From: Yersinia massiliensis CCUG 53443
GTDB taxonomy: Bacteria; Pseudomonadota; Gammaproteobacteria; Enterobacterales; Enterobacteriaceae
Direction of reading: 5' to 3'
DNA: 64,000 bases
NCBI RefSeq assembly: GCF_000312485.1
Contig: NZ_HE997643.1
Location: 548,806 to 612,805, forward strand
Positions within the stretch are counted from its first letter, which is position 1. Each line of letters starts with the position of its first letter. The notes below the pieces were generated by a model. It saw only the letters and a list, made by a program, of their open reading frames with translations. It was not told the origin of the DNA and searched no databases. Below are positions 1 through 8,778 of this stretch, one piece after another. The translations under genes were made by a program, and so were the position numbers.

Positions 1-1
1 G

Positions 2-1441
2 CTGATGTGGGGGCTGGCTGACGGCTGGACGGTGTCCGGTGGTACCCAGCTTGCCGATCGTTATAGTGCATTCAATCTCGGGATGGCTAAAGATCTGGGC
101 ATTGCCGGTGCCGTGTCGCTGGACATCACCCAAGCCCGAGCCACCCTGCCGGATGACAGCTCGCATCAGGGGCAGTCACTGCGCTTCCTTTATAACAAGG
201 CCCTAAATGAGTGGGGCACCAACCTGCAACTGCTCGGTTACCGTTATTCCACCAGCGGCTATTACAGTCTGGCTGACACCACTTGGAGCCGGATGAATGG
301 CTACAGCGTGGCAACAGATGACGGTATTGTCCAGCTCACGCCGAAGCTCACCGATTACTACAATCTGGCCTACAACAAGCGTGGTCGGTTGCAGATAACG
401 CTAACTCAGCAGGTTGGGGACAATGCGACTTTTTATCTGACCGGCAGTCACCAGACTTATTGGGGGGTTGGTAAGGCAGATGAACAACTTCAGGCCGGTT
501 ACAGCGGCACGCTGGAGGATATCACTTACACCCTCAGCTACAGCCTGACCAAAAATGCCTGGCAGGAGGGACGCGACAATATGTTGGCCTTCAACGTCAG
601 CATCCCGTTCAGCCATTGGCTGCGTTCCGACAACAAGTCCGCTTTCAATCGCTCCACCGTCAGTTACAGCATGTCTGACGATCTGAGCGGCAGGATGACC
701 AATCAGGCTGGGCTATATGGCACGTTACTGGAGGATAACAACCTGAGTTACAACGTGCAGGCCGGTTACGCCGGCGGCGGAATGGGCACTTCAGGCGAGA
801 CGGGGAATACATCGCTGTCTTATCGCGGGGCTTCTGGCAATGCCAACATTGGGTACAGCCGCAGTAGTGGTACCAGCCAACTGTTTTACGGACTGAGCGG
901 CGGCGTGCTGGCGCATGAGAATGGTATCACCCTGAGTCAACCGCTGAACGACACCCTGATCTTGGTCAAAGCGCCGGGGGCAGGCAACGTTTCGGTGGAA
1001 AATCAGAGCGGGATCTATACCGACTGGCGGGGATATGCCGTGCTGCCGTTTGCCATGGATTACCGAGAAAATCGCGTGGCACTGAACCCCAATACGCTGG
1101 CAAACAACGTCGAGTTGGACGAGGCGGTAATCAATGTGGTGCCGAATCACGGCGCCGTGGTGTTGGCCGACTTTAAAACCCGTGTTGGTTTGAAGGTACT
1201 AATGACGCTGACCTATAACGGACAACCCTTGCCGTTCGGATCGGTGGTGTCTTTCGATGATGGCCGTTCTGGCAGCATTGTGGCCGACGGTGGGCAGGTG
1301 TATCTGACCGGTTTGCCGCCAAGTGGTGAAGTGAAAGCCAAATGGGGTGAGGGGGCTGGTGAGCAGTGCGTGGTGAGTTACCAACTGCCGCCGGAAAGTC
1401 AACATCGGGCACTTAGCTATCTAACGGCAGCATGCCGATGA
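2..1441 (+). CDS. fimD: Fimbrial outer-membrane usher FimD, C-terminal part (5' end outside window)
   Basis: About 479 residues are visible and the frame is open at the left edge, so the gene starts upstream. The visible part covers the second half of the beta-barrel (repeated Y/G/S-rich strands such as LSYNVQAGYAGG) and the C-terminal plug-like domains, ending in the usher hallmark of paired cysteines (GEQCVVSYQLP ... LTAACR). Family role: the usher forms the outer-membrane pore through which chaperone-subunit complexes are assembled into a type 1 pilus. It lies directly upstream of two minor pilins and a FimH adhesin, in the order of the E. coli fimDFGH operon. The specific FimD identity rests on that context plus overall resemblance. 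Confidence 0.93.
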   Translation: MMWGLADGWTVSGGTQLADRYSAFNLGMAKDLGIAGAVSLDITQARATLPDDSSHQGQSLRFLYNKALNEWGTNLQLLGYRYSTSGYYSLADTTWSRMNGYSVATDDGIVQLTPKLTDYYNLAYNKRGRLQITLTQQVGDNATFYLTGSHQTYWGVGKADEQLQAGYSGTLEDITYTLSYSLTKNAWQEGRDNMLAFNVSIPFSHWLRSDNKSAFNRSTVSYSMSDDLSGRMTNQAGLYGTLLEDNNLSYNVQAGYAGGGMGTSGETGNTSLSYRGASGNANIGYSRSSGTSQLFYGLSGGVLAHENGITLSQPLNDTLILVKAPGAGNVSVENQSGIYTDWRGYAVLPFAMDYRENRVALNPNTLANNVELDEAVINVVPNHGAVVLADFKTRVGLKVLMTLTYNGQPLPFGSVVSFDDGRSGSIVADGGQVYLTGLPPSGEVKAKWGEGAGEQCVVSYQLPPESQHRALSYLTAACR

Positions 1442-1463
1442 CGTGATGCGGGAGAGGCAAGTA

Positions 1464-1985
1464 ATGAGAACAAAAGTTTATATCCTGTGTCTGCTGGCGC
1501 TGTTTAGCACCAAAGTAACGCAGGCCGCGGACAGCACCATCTCCATTAGCGGCTACGTTAAGGACAATGCCTGCTCTGTTGCACCGGGCTCACAAAGTTT
1601 TGTGGTGGATCTGTTGAGTAATGCGGCCAAGCAGTTGCATCGGGTAGGGGCAACAACGCCGATGATACCGTTCAGCATTGTGCTCGATAATTGCTCGGCG
1701 ATCGCGGTGAAAACGGGTTTCACCGGTGGAGCAGACAGCGACAACCTCAGCCTGCTGAAAATCGACAGTGGTGCCGGTGCGGCGGCCGGCATGGGTATAC
1801 AGATCCTCGATAACAACGGCAATGCCATTGCTCTCAATGAGACATCGAGCGGGCTGAACTGGTCAAGCATAACCGCTGGACAGTCCAATACGCTGTATTT
1901 CTATGCGCGTTTGATGGCGACCGGTACACCGGTGACTGCTGGTCAGGTCAGCGCTACGGCAAACTTTACCCTGGAATTTCAGTAA
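1464..1985 (+). CDS. fimF: Minor fimbrial subunit FimF-like (tip adaptor)
   Basis: A 173-residue pilin beginning MRTKVYILC with a cleavable signal peptide ending near TQA-ADS. The ATG at 1464 is preferred over the GTG at 1443 because a purine-rich GAGGCAAG precedes it and the signal peptide then has normal length. The mature protein starts ADSTISISGYVKDNACSV, keeps the pilin disulfide cysteines, and ends in the usual pilin beta-zipper (ATANFTLEFQ). The N-terminus and the stretch FYARLMATGTPVTAGQ closely resemble E. coli FimF. In type 1 pili FimF links the rod to the FimG-FimH tip. It is cotranscribed with the usher, about 22 bases after its stop. Confidence 0.9.
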   Translation: MRTKVYILCLLALFSTKVTQAADSTISISGYVKDNACSVAPGSQSFVVDLLSNAAKQLHRVGATTPMIPFSIVLDNCSAIAVKTGFTGGADSDNLSLLKIDSGAGAAAGMGIQILDNNGNAIALNETSSGLNWSSITAGQSNTLYFYARLMATGTPVTAGQVSATANFTLEFQ

Positions 1986-1999
1986 CCGGAGAAAGGGCT

Positions 2000-2527
2000 A
2001 TGAACATAAACAAACTGGGGTCGCTCGCTGGGTGGTTACTGATGCTCGTTGGTGGGTTACTGATAACAGTACTCCCTCTGGCACAAGCAGCAGATGTCAC
2101 CATCACTATCAATGGCAAGGTGGTGGCCAAACCTTGCACGGTATCCACCGTATCTACCACGGTAGAACTGGATGATTTGTATACTTTCAACCTGCTAGCG
2201 GTGAATGCGACTTCGCCATGGCATTCGGTGACGTTGAGTCTCACCAACTGCCCGGAAGGGACCACAAAGGTCACCGCGGCCTTTTCTGGCACGGCCGATA
2301 GCACCAACAGTTATTACGCCAATCAGGGCGAGGCCCGCAACATTGCGCTGCAACTGGTCGATAGCGACGGTGTGAATCTGCCCAACGGCAGTACCAAAGT
2401 CGTGGCGGTGAATAATGCCTCATTGTCCGCCAACCTAGTGTTGCAGGTGAGGGCCATCACACCCAGCGGTAATGCGACACAGGGTTCGATTCAATCCCTG
2501 ATCAACGTGACTTACACCTATTCCTGA
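2000..2527 (+). CDS. fimG: Minor fimbrial subunit FimG-like (tip adaptor)
   Basis: A 175-residue pilin with a GGAGAAAGG ribosome site just before the ATG and a hydrophobic signal peptide ending AQA-ADV. The mature N-terminus ADVTITINGKVVAKPCTVST is nearly that of E. coli FimG, as are the DLYTFNLL segment, the NQGEARNIALQL segment and the C-terminus INVTYTYS. In the type 1 pilus FimG donates its N-terminal strand to FimH. It sits 14 bases after fimF and 13 before fimH, so it belongs to the same operon. Normal length, nothing missing. Confidence 0.93.
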   Translation: MNINKLGSLAGWLLMLVGGLLITVLPLAQAADVTITINGKVVAKPCTVSTVSTTVELDDLYTFNLLAVNATSPWHSVTLSLTNCPEGTTKVTAAFSGTADSTNSYYANQGEARNIALQLVDSDGVNLPNGSTKVVAVNNASLSANLVLQVRAITPSGNATQGSIQSLINVTYTYS

Positions 2528-2540
2528 TGATGAAGGACAT

Positions 2541-3461
2541 ATGAAAGACTTAATCCGCGTATTTTTGAAATATCTTGGTGTAGCTGCGATCATGATTGGC
2601 TATTCATCCAATACCCATGCATTTGCTTGCCAAACAGCGACAGGGACGACCATTCCTATTGGCGGCGGCAGCGCCAATGTGTATGTGGATTTGGAGCCAC
2701 AGATCGGGGTGGGCCAAAACTTGGTGGTTGATTTGTCCCGTAGGATCTTCTGTCATAATGATTATCCAGACTCCATGATAGACTACGTTTCTCTGCAAGC
2801 GGGTTCAGCCTATGGTGGCGTACTGGCGAACTTTATGGGGAGTTTTATTTATGACGGTACGCCTTACGCATTCCCGACCACGGCTGAAACCCCCCGGGTG
2901 ATTTATAATTCCAGAACCCCAAAGTCCTGGCCTGCGGTACTTAATCTTACACCGATGGGCACGGCTGGTGGCGTGGCGGTAGAGAACGGCTCGTTAATTG
3001 CTGTGTTAAATATGCATCAGACCAATAATCAAAATGCGGACTCGTTCGCGTATATTTGGAATATCTACGCCAACAATAGTGTGGTGATCCCCACCGGCGG
3101 CTGTGACGTCTCTTCCCGCGACGTCAACGTGAGTCTGCCAGAATATCCGGGAACCGTGTCGATACCGTTGACGATACGTTGTGCCCAGAACCAAAACTTG
3201 GCCTATTACCTGACAGGGCAAACCACGGATCTCGCAAACACGATTTTTGCCAATACCGCCTCTACACCTGTCGCTCAAGGGGTGGGTATTCAGATTGCCA
3301 ACCGCAATGGCGTGATTGCCACTAATCAGAACATCTCGCTGGGTGTCGTTGGCACCTCGTCAACCAGTTTAGGGTTGACCGCCAATTATGCACGAACCAC
3401 CGGCCAAGTCGTGGCCGGTAACGTCAAGTCAGTGGTTGGCGTCACTTTTTTGTATCCGTGA
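2541..3461 (+). CDS. fimH: Type 1 fimbrial tip adhesin FimH (mannose-binding lectin)
   Basis: A 306-residue two-domain adhesin: signal peptide (27 residues, cut before FACQTA), lectin domain (mature 1-158) and pilin domain beginning after the linker PTGGCDVS. Aligned from memory to E. coli FimH without gaps through the lectin domain, the mannose-pocket residues F1, N46, D47, D54, Q133, N135, D140 and F142 are all present. Two residues lining the pocket entrance differ: I52 is Met and Y137 is Gln, while Y48 and I13 are kept. The expected role is adhesion to mannosylated glycoproteins. It is the last structural gene of the fim operon. Confidence in identity is high; the binding preference is inferred. 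Confidence 0.95.
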   Translation: MKDLIRVFLKYLGVAAIMIGYSSNTHAFACQTATGTTIPIGGGSANVYVDLEPQIGVGQNLVVDLSRRIFCHNDYPDSMIDYVSLQAGSAYGGVLANFMGSFIYDGTPYAFPTTAETPRVIYNSRTPKSWPAVLNLTPMGTAGGVAVENGSLIAVLNMHQTNNQNADSFAYIWNIYANNSVVIPTGGCDVSSRDVNVSLPEYPGTVSIPLTIRCAQNQNLAYYLTGQTTDLANTIFANTASTPVAQGVGIQIANRNGVIATNQNISLGVVGTSSTSLGLTANYARTTGQVVAGNVKSVVGVTFLYP

Positions 3462-3599
3462 ATATGCTTGTTAACGTGACATCAAGCCTTGTAGTGATGT
3501 GATGGACGGATTGTGTCGCACTAAGTGGTGTTTGAGTAAACAGGAAACGAACAGGTGTTCAGCGGCTGATTAAGCCAGGTACATATAGGGAATAGTGAT

Positions 3600-3890
3600 A
3601 TGAGCAAGACATCACAAGCGTATACCATTCGAAAATCAAACATGTTAAATGCATTGGCAAGATTGTGCTCAGCACGGATGAGTTCATTCGAGGGGGCGCG
3701 CTTGCCGCCGCCGGAATTGTGGCCTAAAACACGGGAAATGGCTGACCAGTGCGATGAGAATATCTATACGACGCGGACCTTATTGTTGACTCTGGTGAAA
3801 GAAGGAAAGGTCTACATTTCATCTCGCCCTATTAACAATTCTCTTCGCTGGTTTATTTGTACCGAAAGAATATCTCGTAAGCCCCAGTAG
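3600..3890 (+). CDS. PapI/FaeA-like fimbrial regulatory protein (small winged helix)
   Basis: A 96-residue basic protein 138 bases after fimH on the same strand. The segment TREMADQCDENIYTTRTLLLTLVKEGKVYISSRP reads as a small winged helix: a helix-turn-helix whose recognition helix is followed by LVKEGKV and a beta wing ending in an aromatic W-F. This pattern is shared with PapI and FaeA, regulators of pap/K88-type fimbrial operons. I see no other domain. The position beside a fimbrial operon supports a regulatory role, but E. coli fim itself is not controlled by a PapI homologue, so the assignment by fold and context is tentative. Confidence 0.6.
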   Translation: MSKTSQAYTIRKSNMLNALARLCSARMSSFEGARLPPPELWPKTREMADQCDENIYTTRTLLLTLVKEGKVYISSRPINNSLRWFICTERISRKPQ

Positions 3891-3972
3891 GGATATAAAA
3901 CTGTGGCCCATAGATGGGTTGCTTAATACCCCCACTCAATTCGTCTACCCAAAACAACTTCACCCAATACTA

Positions 3973-4002
3973 CCAAATGCAGGAATCGAGTCCTGCATTT
4001 GG
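3973..4002. terminator. Hairpin between convergent genes, probable bidirectional terminator
   Basis: A perfect 12-bp inverted repeat, CCAAATGCAGGA / TCCTGCATTTGG, with a 6-base loop. It lies between the convergent PapI-like gene and the small gene at 4042-4329. No strong T run follows on either strand, so termination is inferred from stem strength and position. Confidence 0.5.
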
Positions 4003-4041
4003 ATGGCTAATAAGCAATGGGATCTGATAAGCATGAGAACT

Positions 4042-4329
4042 CTAGGCTAAATCAAAATTAGCATAATAATGACCCGCTGATTTAGTCACCATAATTTTAG
4101 GATTCTTCTTTACTTTCTCAGCAATAGATTCGGCTAGTTCACCAACGTCAGATGTGGATTTGGTGTCACTTTTATAACTGTATTCGGCGCTTGGAAGTAA
4201 TTTCTTTACACCAGACTCCGTAATGATCACCGTGCGTGAGAAGCCTTTGATTTCCATTTTTTTATGTAGGTCGTCGTAGTCGGCATCTTCTGAATCACGT
4301 AGCTCAACCCTAACAGTAAATTTCGCCAT
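4042..4329 (-). CDS. Small hypothetical protein, 95 residues
   Basis: Starts MAKFTVRVELRDSEDADYDDLHKKMEIKGF and reads as a compact alternating beta/alpha protein, with a first strand, a helix and a second strand (FSRTVIITESG) much like a ferredoxin-type half. There are no signal peptide, membrane segments or cysteines. An AGGGA site precedes the ATG at a suitable distance. I do not recognise a characterised homologue. It may belong to a family of unknown function in enterobacteria (possibly DUF2622, from memory only). It stands alone between the fimbrial cluster and the PTS operon, in opposite orientation to both. Confidence 0.6.
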   Translation of the reverse strand: MAKFTVRVELRDSEDADYDDLHKKMEIKGFSRTVIITESGVKKLLPSAEYSYKSDTKSTSDVGELAESIAEKVKKNPKIMVTKSAGHYYANFDLA

Positions 4330-4578
4330 TTTTTAAATCCCTATATTAATTATGGAATAATCAACATAGCAATTTCCTTCGACTGTGGAAAGAAGGGAAG
4401 TCATGGCTGTTCAGTCATCTCTGCCGAAAGCGCAATCTCACCTTATTACCGGCACCTTGAGTATTTATTCCTTTTTGATGGACAAATTCTGAGCTTTGAA
4501 TCAGGCAGTATTTGGCCTTGATGGTGAGCATGTTGGCATAGTTTGATAGGGGCGTTAAGTGAACCAGGGGTCCAAGCA

Positions 4579-6144
4579 ATGAAATCTAACTTTAAAAACG
4601 AAATACAGACATTCGGACGCTCCCTATTATTGCCTATTGCCGTTTTAGCACCAGTAGGGATGTTAATGGGGATTTGTAGCGCGCTAGGTCAGGCGTATAT
4701 GATAGACAAGCTACCTTTTCTGGGAAATGCGTATTGCAAGGCGATATTGTCTTCTGTGGGTTTAATCAGCAGCGTCGTGTTCCAAAACATTCCGTTGCTA
4801 TTTGCCATGGGGGTTGCCTATGGCATGTCGAAGAAAGAGAAGGGCATTGCCGTTTTCTCATCAGTCATCGCTTATTTGACGCTGTTGATTTCAATGCATG
4901 TGCATTTGAAATTAATGGATCAATTAGTGACGGAGAATATGGCCTTTGTCGGGCAGGGAATGGTTCTCGGTATCCAAACACTCAAAATAGAGGCGTTGGG
5001 AGGGATCATTGCCGGTTTGCTTGCCGCCAAGGTCACGGACCGGTTTTACCGACTGCAACTGCCGTTGGCATTTGCGTTCTTTAGCGGAAAAAAATCGGTC
5101 GCTATCTTGTCCATTGCCTTCACTATTCCGGTCGGGTTGATCATCCCGTTTGTATGGGACGTCTTTACCTATGGGATGAGAAGCATTTCGACCGTCATGA
5201 TGGCGCCGAACATTGGTGCTGGGATTTACATGACTTTAAACCGTTTATTGATTCCATTCGGTTTACATCATGTGTTGAGTTCGACAGTCCGCTTTACCGA
5301 AGCCGGCGGCACTTATCTGATTGATGGGCAAACCTACGTTGGCATTCTGCCGGCCATGAATAAAATCCTGTTTGAACTGGGACCAAATCATCCGGCCTGG
5401 AATGAGTTTATGCCGACACTGTCCAGTTATTTGGCATCATCACAAATGTTGACCACGTTATTTCGTGTTCCGGCTATTGGTTTGGCGATGTATCACATGG
5501 CCTATATTAAGAACAAGAAGTTTGCCAAGGGGATGATCCTAACAGTCGTCTTGACGGCATTCCTCGGCAATATTACTGAGCCGTTGGAGTTCTCTTTCCT
5601 GTTTATTGCACCTAGGCTATTCATCATCTATGCCATATTGTGCGGCCTGTTAACGATTCCACTGCAAATACTTGAAGTCTCGATTGGTTATATTCGTGGC
5701 ACGATATTCGACTTCGGTATCTTCGGATTAATGTACGAAAATACCCATTGGGTGAACCTTATCATTCTGGGTGCGATCAACTTCGTCGTGTTCTATTTTG
5801 TCTTCCGCTACGCCATTGGAAAATTCGATATTAAAACGCCAGGTCGCGAAAATGAAATGGCCGATAGTGCTCTATTAAATAACAAAGAGTATGACAAGGT
5901 GGCGCAATTGGTTGTGGAAGGTTTGGGTGGCAAGAATAATATCAAACGAGTGGAAAACTGTGTGTCACGGCTGCGTATTGATCTCAGTGATCAGAAATTG
6001 GTGAACATGGAATTACTGAAAGAGTCTGGGTCACTGGGGACGTTTATTCCATCCAGCAACCATATTCACGTCGTATTTGGACCGCACGTCGAGTTTGTCC
6101 GCAATGCGGTAGACGATCAACTTGCTGGCATTACACAGCGTTAA
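4579..6144 (+). CDS. PTS sugar permease, fused IIC-IIB of the glucose/N-acetylglucosamine family
   Basis: A protein of 521 residues from the ATG at 4579, where MKSNFKNEIQTFGRSLLLPIAVLAP matches the family's usual N-terminus; an upstream GTG at 4543 would add 12 residues. The N-terminal ~400 residues form a multi-spanning IIC channel with the signature GNITEPLEFSFLFIAP. A IIB domain follows, whose phosphorylated cysteine lies in NCVSRLRIDL (Cys461 from this start). There is no IIA domain, so phosphate probably comes from a separate IIA such as Crr. It imports a sugar or amino sugar as its phosphate. It is first in an operon with a lyase (11-base gap) and a NagA-like enzyme, which points to a modified amino sugar; the substrate is unknown. 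Confidence 0.9.
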   Translation: MKSNFKNEIQTFGRSLLLPIAVLAPVGMLMGICSALGQAYMIDKLPFLGNAYCKAILSSVGLISSVVFQNIPLLFAMGVAYGMSKKEKGIAVFSSVIAYLTLLISMHVHLKLMDQLVTENMAFVGQGMVLGIQTLKIEALGGIIAGLLAAKVTDRFYRLQLPLAFAFFSGKKSVAILSIAFTIPVGLIIPFVWDVFTYGMRSISTVMMAPNIGAGIYMTLNRLLIPFGLHHVLSSTVRFTEAGGTYLIDGQTYVGILPAMNKILFELGPNHPAWNEFMPTLSSYLASSQMLTTLFRVPAIGLAMYHMAYIKNKKFAKGMILTVVLTAFLGNITEPLEFSFLFIAPRLFIIYAILCGLLTIPLQILEVSIGYIRGTIFDFGIFGLMYENTHWVNLIILGAINFVVFYFVFRYAIGKFDIKTPGRENEMADSALLNNKEYDKVAQLVVEGLGGKNNIKRVENCVSRLRIDLSDQKLVNMELLKESGSLGTFIPSSNHIHVVFGPHVEFVRNAVDDQLAGITQR

Positions 6145-6155
6145 GAGGGTACAGC

Positions 6156-7508
6156 ATGCGCGCATTATATGATTCAAAAAGTAAGACCATCGACCATCAA
6201 GGAATGAAAGACCTGTTCACACATGAGGCCAGAGTACAGTCATGGCTTGATGTCGAAGGTGCTCTGGCGATGGCGCAAGCCAAGGTCGGTATGATCCCAA
6301 CGGCTGCGGCGGAAAATATCGCAGCTAACTGCCGGCTTGAGCGCATTGATCTTGCCGAAGTTGATCGGCTGTTGCGCCAGATTGGTCACGGTTTTGTTCC
6401 GGTTATCAAGGTGTTGGTGAAAGCCTGTGATGCACAAAGCGGTAAGTATGTGCATTACGGTGTGACCACCCAGAACATTCAACAGACGGCCCATCTGCTG
6501 ATCGTGAAGAAATTCCACCAAAAGCTGATGAAATTCGTGGATGACACGCTGGTCAATCTAGCGCATCTGGCGAAAGAACATAAAGACACGCTGATGGCGG
6601 GTCGCACGCACGGTAAGCACGCGTTACCCATTACCTACGGCTATAAAGTCTCTGTGTGGATCTATGAACTGCTGGCGGCGGTCGAACGTATGCAGGAAGC
6701 CGAAAAACGCGTGTTTACTGTCATGATGGGCGGTGCCGTAGGCGCTTTTCATGCGACAGGAGAACCGGGCAGAAGGGTACAGGATTTGGTTGCCGAAGAA
6801 CTCGGTATGCATTCGATGTTGGTTCCGTCGCGTAATGCCAGGGTATTTCGTGCCGAGTACATCACCAATCTGTGTCTGCTGGCGACGACCTTGCATAAAA
6901 TCGCTGAGGAGGTTTATCAGACCTCAAGTGAGGAATTTGGTGAAGTGTCAGAGGCATTCACTAAAGGCACCGTAGGCAGCAGTACCATGCCGCAGAAGGT
7001 CAATCCCAAACTCGCGAAAGGCATTATTGCGAACGCGCAAAAGCTGTATTCGGTCCTGACAGCGACACTGTATGTTTGCCCGCGGCCTTTTGAAGCCGAC
7101 AGCTCCGCTTACTTCATTTTTGATGCTAGCCTGCAAGAAAGTATTGAACTGATGGCGGAAATTATCCTGCGCGCCGAGGAGCTAACGCGGACGCTGGTGA
7201 TTAACCCTGAGCGGATGCATGACAATGTCATGCTGACACATGGGTTGATTAACAGTGAGAAAATCATGATGAAACTGATCGATAAATTGGGCAAAGACCC
7301 CGCTCATGAACTGGTTTATAGCATGGCGATGCGCAGTACACATGAGCATCTCGAATACAGCGAAGTACTGAGCAATGATCCAATGATGGCTGATAATTTC
7401 ACGGCTGATGAGATAGCCGAGCTGCTCGATCCCCGCACTTATACCGGACTGTGTGCCGTCATCGCCGCTGAATTGGCTGATCGGGTACTGAGAGGCAGAA
7501 ATGAATAA
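6156..7508 (+). CDS. Fumarase/aspartase-superfamily lyase, adenylosuccinate-lyase-like
   Basis: 450 residues with the three conserved blocks of the superfamily: HYGVTTQNIQQT (His100), GRTHGKHALPITYG (His152/His155) and the mobile-loop signature GSSTMPQKVNP (Ser275/276). Enzymes of this superfamily cleave C-N or C-O bonds by beta-elimination and usually release fumarate; close relatives are PurB and the cycloisomerase PcaB. The gene overlaps the following deacetylase gene by 8 bases and follows the PTS gene by 11, so it is cotranscribed with sugar uptake. It is therefore unlikely to be the housekeeping PurB. I infer that it acts on an imported, phosphorylated conjugate bearing a dicarboxylic group. 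The family is clear, the substrate is not. Confidence 0.85.
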   Translation: MRALYDSKSKTIDHQGMKDLFTHEARVQSWLDVEGALAMAQAKVGMIPTAAAENIAANCRLERIDLAEVDRLLRQIGHGFVPVIKVLVKACDAQSGKYVHYGVTTQNIQQTAHLLIVKKFHQKLMKFVDDTLVNLAHLAKEHKDTLMAGRTHGKHALPITYGYKVSVWIYELLAAVERMQEAEKRVFTVMMGGAVGAFHATGEPGRRVQDLVAEELGMHSMLVPSRNARVFRAEYITNLCLLATTLHKIAEEVYQTSSEEFGEVSEAFTKGTVGSSTMPQKVNPKLAKGIIANAQKLYSVLTATLYVCPRPFEADSSAYFIFDASLQESIELMAEIILRAEELTRTLVINPERMHDNVMLTHGLINSEKIMMKLIDKLGKDPAHELVYSMAMRSTHEHLEYSEVLSNDPMMADNFTADEIAELLDPRTYTGLCAVIAAELADRVLRGRNE

Positions 7509-8721
7509 CCTCCGCTCTGGCGTCATTAAGTCCAACAGGATCGTATTCCCTGATGGGGTCAAGGCCGGTTATTTGTTGGTGCAAGAAGGGAAAATCAGCG
7601 GATTTGAAACCCATTTTTCCGGCGAGCATATCGACTTTAGCGACAAGATTATTATGCCCGGCTTTGTCGATATTCATGTGCACGGCTGGGGGCGGGGCTC
7701 TTTCGCTTATAAGGGAAATAAAGCGGCGCTTAAATGGATGAGTCATGATCTGGTGAAGGTCGGGGTGACGTCATATTTGCCGACGTCTGGGACGATGCCG
7801 AATACATTTCTGGAAGCTTCGCTGGTAGAGGCCGCAGATTATATCGCCACGGCCACCCCCGCCGAGGGGGCGGAGGCGATTGGCATCCATATGGAAGGGC
7901 CTTACATCAGCGAAAAACATCTTGGTATGCAGCGAGCCGATTCGCTACAGCCTCCCAGTATTGGTGGATTTGACCACTTCAATAGGTTGGCTGGCCAGAA
8001 TATCCGCCTGATGACGTTGGCACCAGAACTAGAGGGAGCGCTAGAGCTGATTCGTCACCTACGCGCGAAGGGAATTACCGCGTCGGCAGGGCATACTGAT
8101 GCCACTTTTGCTGAGGTGACGGCGGCGGTTGAAGCTGGATTAAGCCATTTCACTCACGCTTACAGTGGGATGCGTGGTTTTCATCATCGTGAGCTCGGTG
8201 TGGTTGGGGCGCTGATGTACCATCAGGATACTTACGCGGAAGTGGCAAAACAGAGTGGTATCACCATCAAGCCTGAAGCCTTTGATCTGCTTTATCGCCT
8301 TAAACGCGACCGAAGAATGGTTTTGATGAGTGATTGCATGGGTTATGTCGACTTCCCTGAGGGCTATGAGTTTTACCATTATCTGCGCAAAGAGACATTC
8401 CGCATCAAGCAAGGGCAGTTGGAGATTGCCGCGGATAGTGGTGAAACACAGTATGTTTGTCCCTGCGACTATTCATCAGTGAAGCAACTTGAGATGAACT
8501 TCTTGGATTCGGTAAAGAGCATCTTCGATCGTCTGGATAATGGCTGGATATCGGTGGCCAAAATCGCTTGTGAAAACCCGTCGATTCTGGCGGGGGCGCA
8601 GGACAGGAAAGGCTCTCTATGCTCGGGGAAGGATGCTGATATTCTGGTGTTGGATGATGATTTCAATTTGATCGATGTCTATTGTCGCGGGCTGCGCCAG
8701 GTACAACTTCGCGAAGTGTAG
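7501..8721 (+). CDS. NagA-like amidohydrolase (N-acetylhexosamine-6-phosphate deacetylase family)
   Basis: 406 residues (E. coli NagA has 382). Metal and catalytic positions are visible in order: HVH (59-61), HMEGPYIS with Glu132, SAGHTDAT with His198, HFTHAYSGM with His219, and SDCMG with Asp278. The usual C-terminal NagA block G-S-x-L-T-M is absent; that region instead carries an extra segment (about 281-330) with VCPCDYSS. This suggests a different acyl or sugar substrate from N-acetylglucosamine-6-phosphate. Translation is coupled to the upstream lyase by an 8-base overlap. I call the family with confidence and leave the substrate open. Confidence 0.85.
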   Translation: MNNLRSGVIKSNRIVFPDGVKAGYLLVQEGKISGFETHFSGEHIDFSDKIIMPGFVDIHVHGWGRGSFAYKGNKAALKWMSHDLVKVGVTSYLPTSGTMPNTFLEASLVEAADYIATATPAEGAEAIGIHMEGPYISEKHLGMQRADSLQPPSIGGFDHFNRLAGQNIRLMTLAPELEGALELIRHLRAKGITASAGHTDATFAEVTAAVEAGLSHFTHAYSGMRGFHHRELGVVGALMYHQDTYAEVAKQSGITIKPEAFDLLYRLKRDRRMVLMSDCMGYVDFPEGYEFYHYLRKETFRIKQGQLEIAADSGETQYVCPCDYSSVKQLEMNFLDSVKSIFDRLDNGWISVAKIACENPSILAGAQDRKGSLCSGKDADILVLDDDFNLIDVYCRGLRQVQLREV

Positions 8722-8727
8722 TTCCAC

Positions 8728-8758
8728 GCAACAGAACGGTTCACATCCGTTCTGTTGC
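8728..8758. terminator. Hairpin terminator between convergent genes
   Basis: A perfect 12-bp stem, GCAACAGAACGG / CCGTTCTGTTGC, with a 7-base loop begins 7 bases after the deacetylase stop. It also lies just beyond the end of the convergent regulator. No clear T run follows, so it may act on both transcripts or rely on Rho. Confidence 0.6.
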
Positions 8759-8778
8759 CAACAACCCTGTGTTTCGTT

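Noticed and set aside
6156-7508. Housekeeping adenylosuccinate lyase (purB)
   Set aside because: Operon context with PTS and NagA-like genes and overlap with the latter argue against it, although the family is shared.
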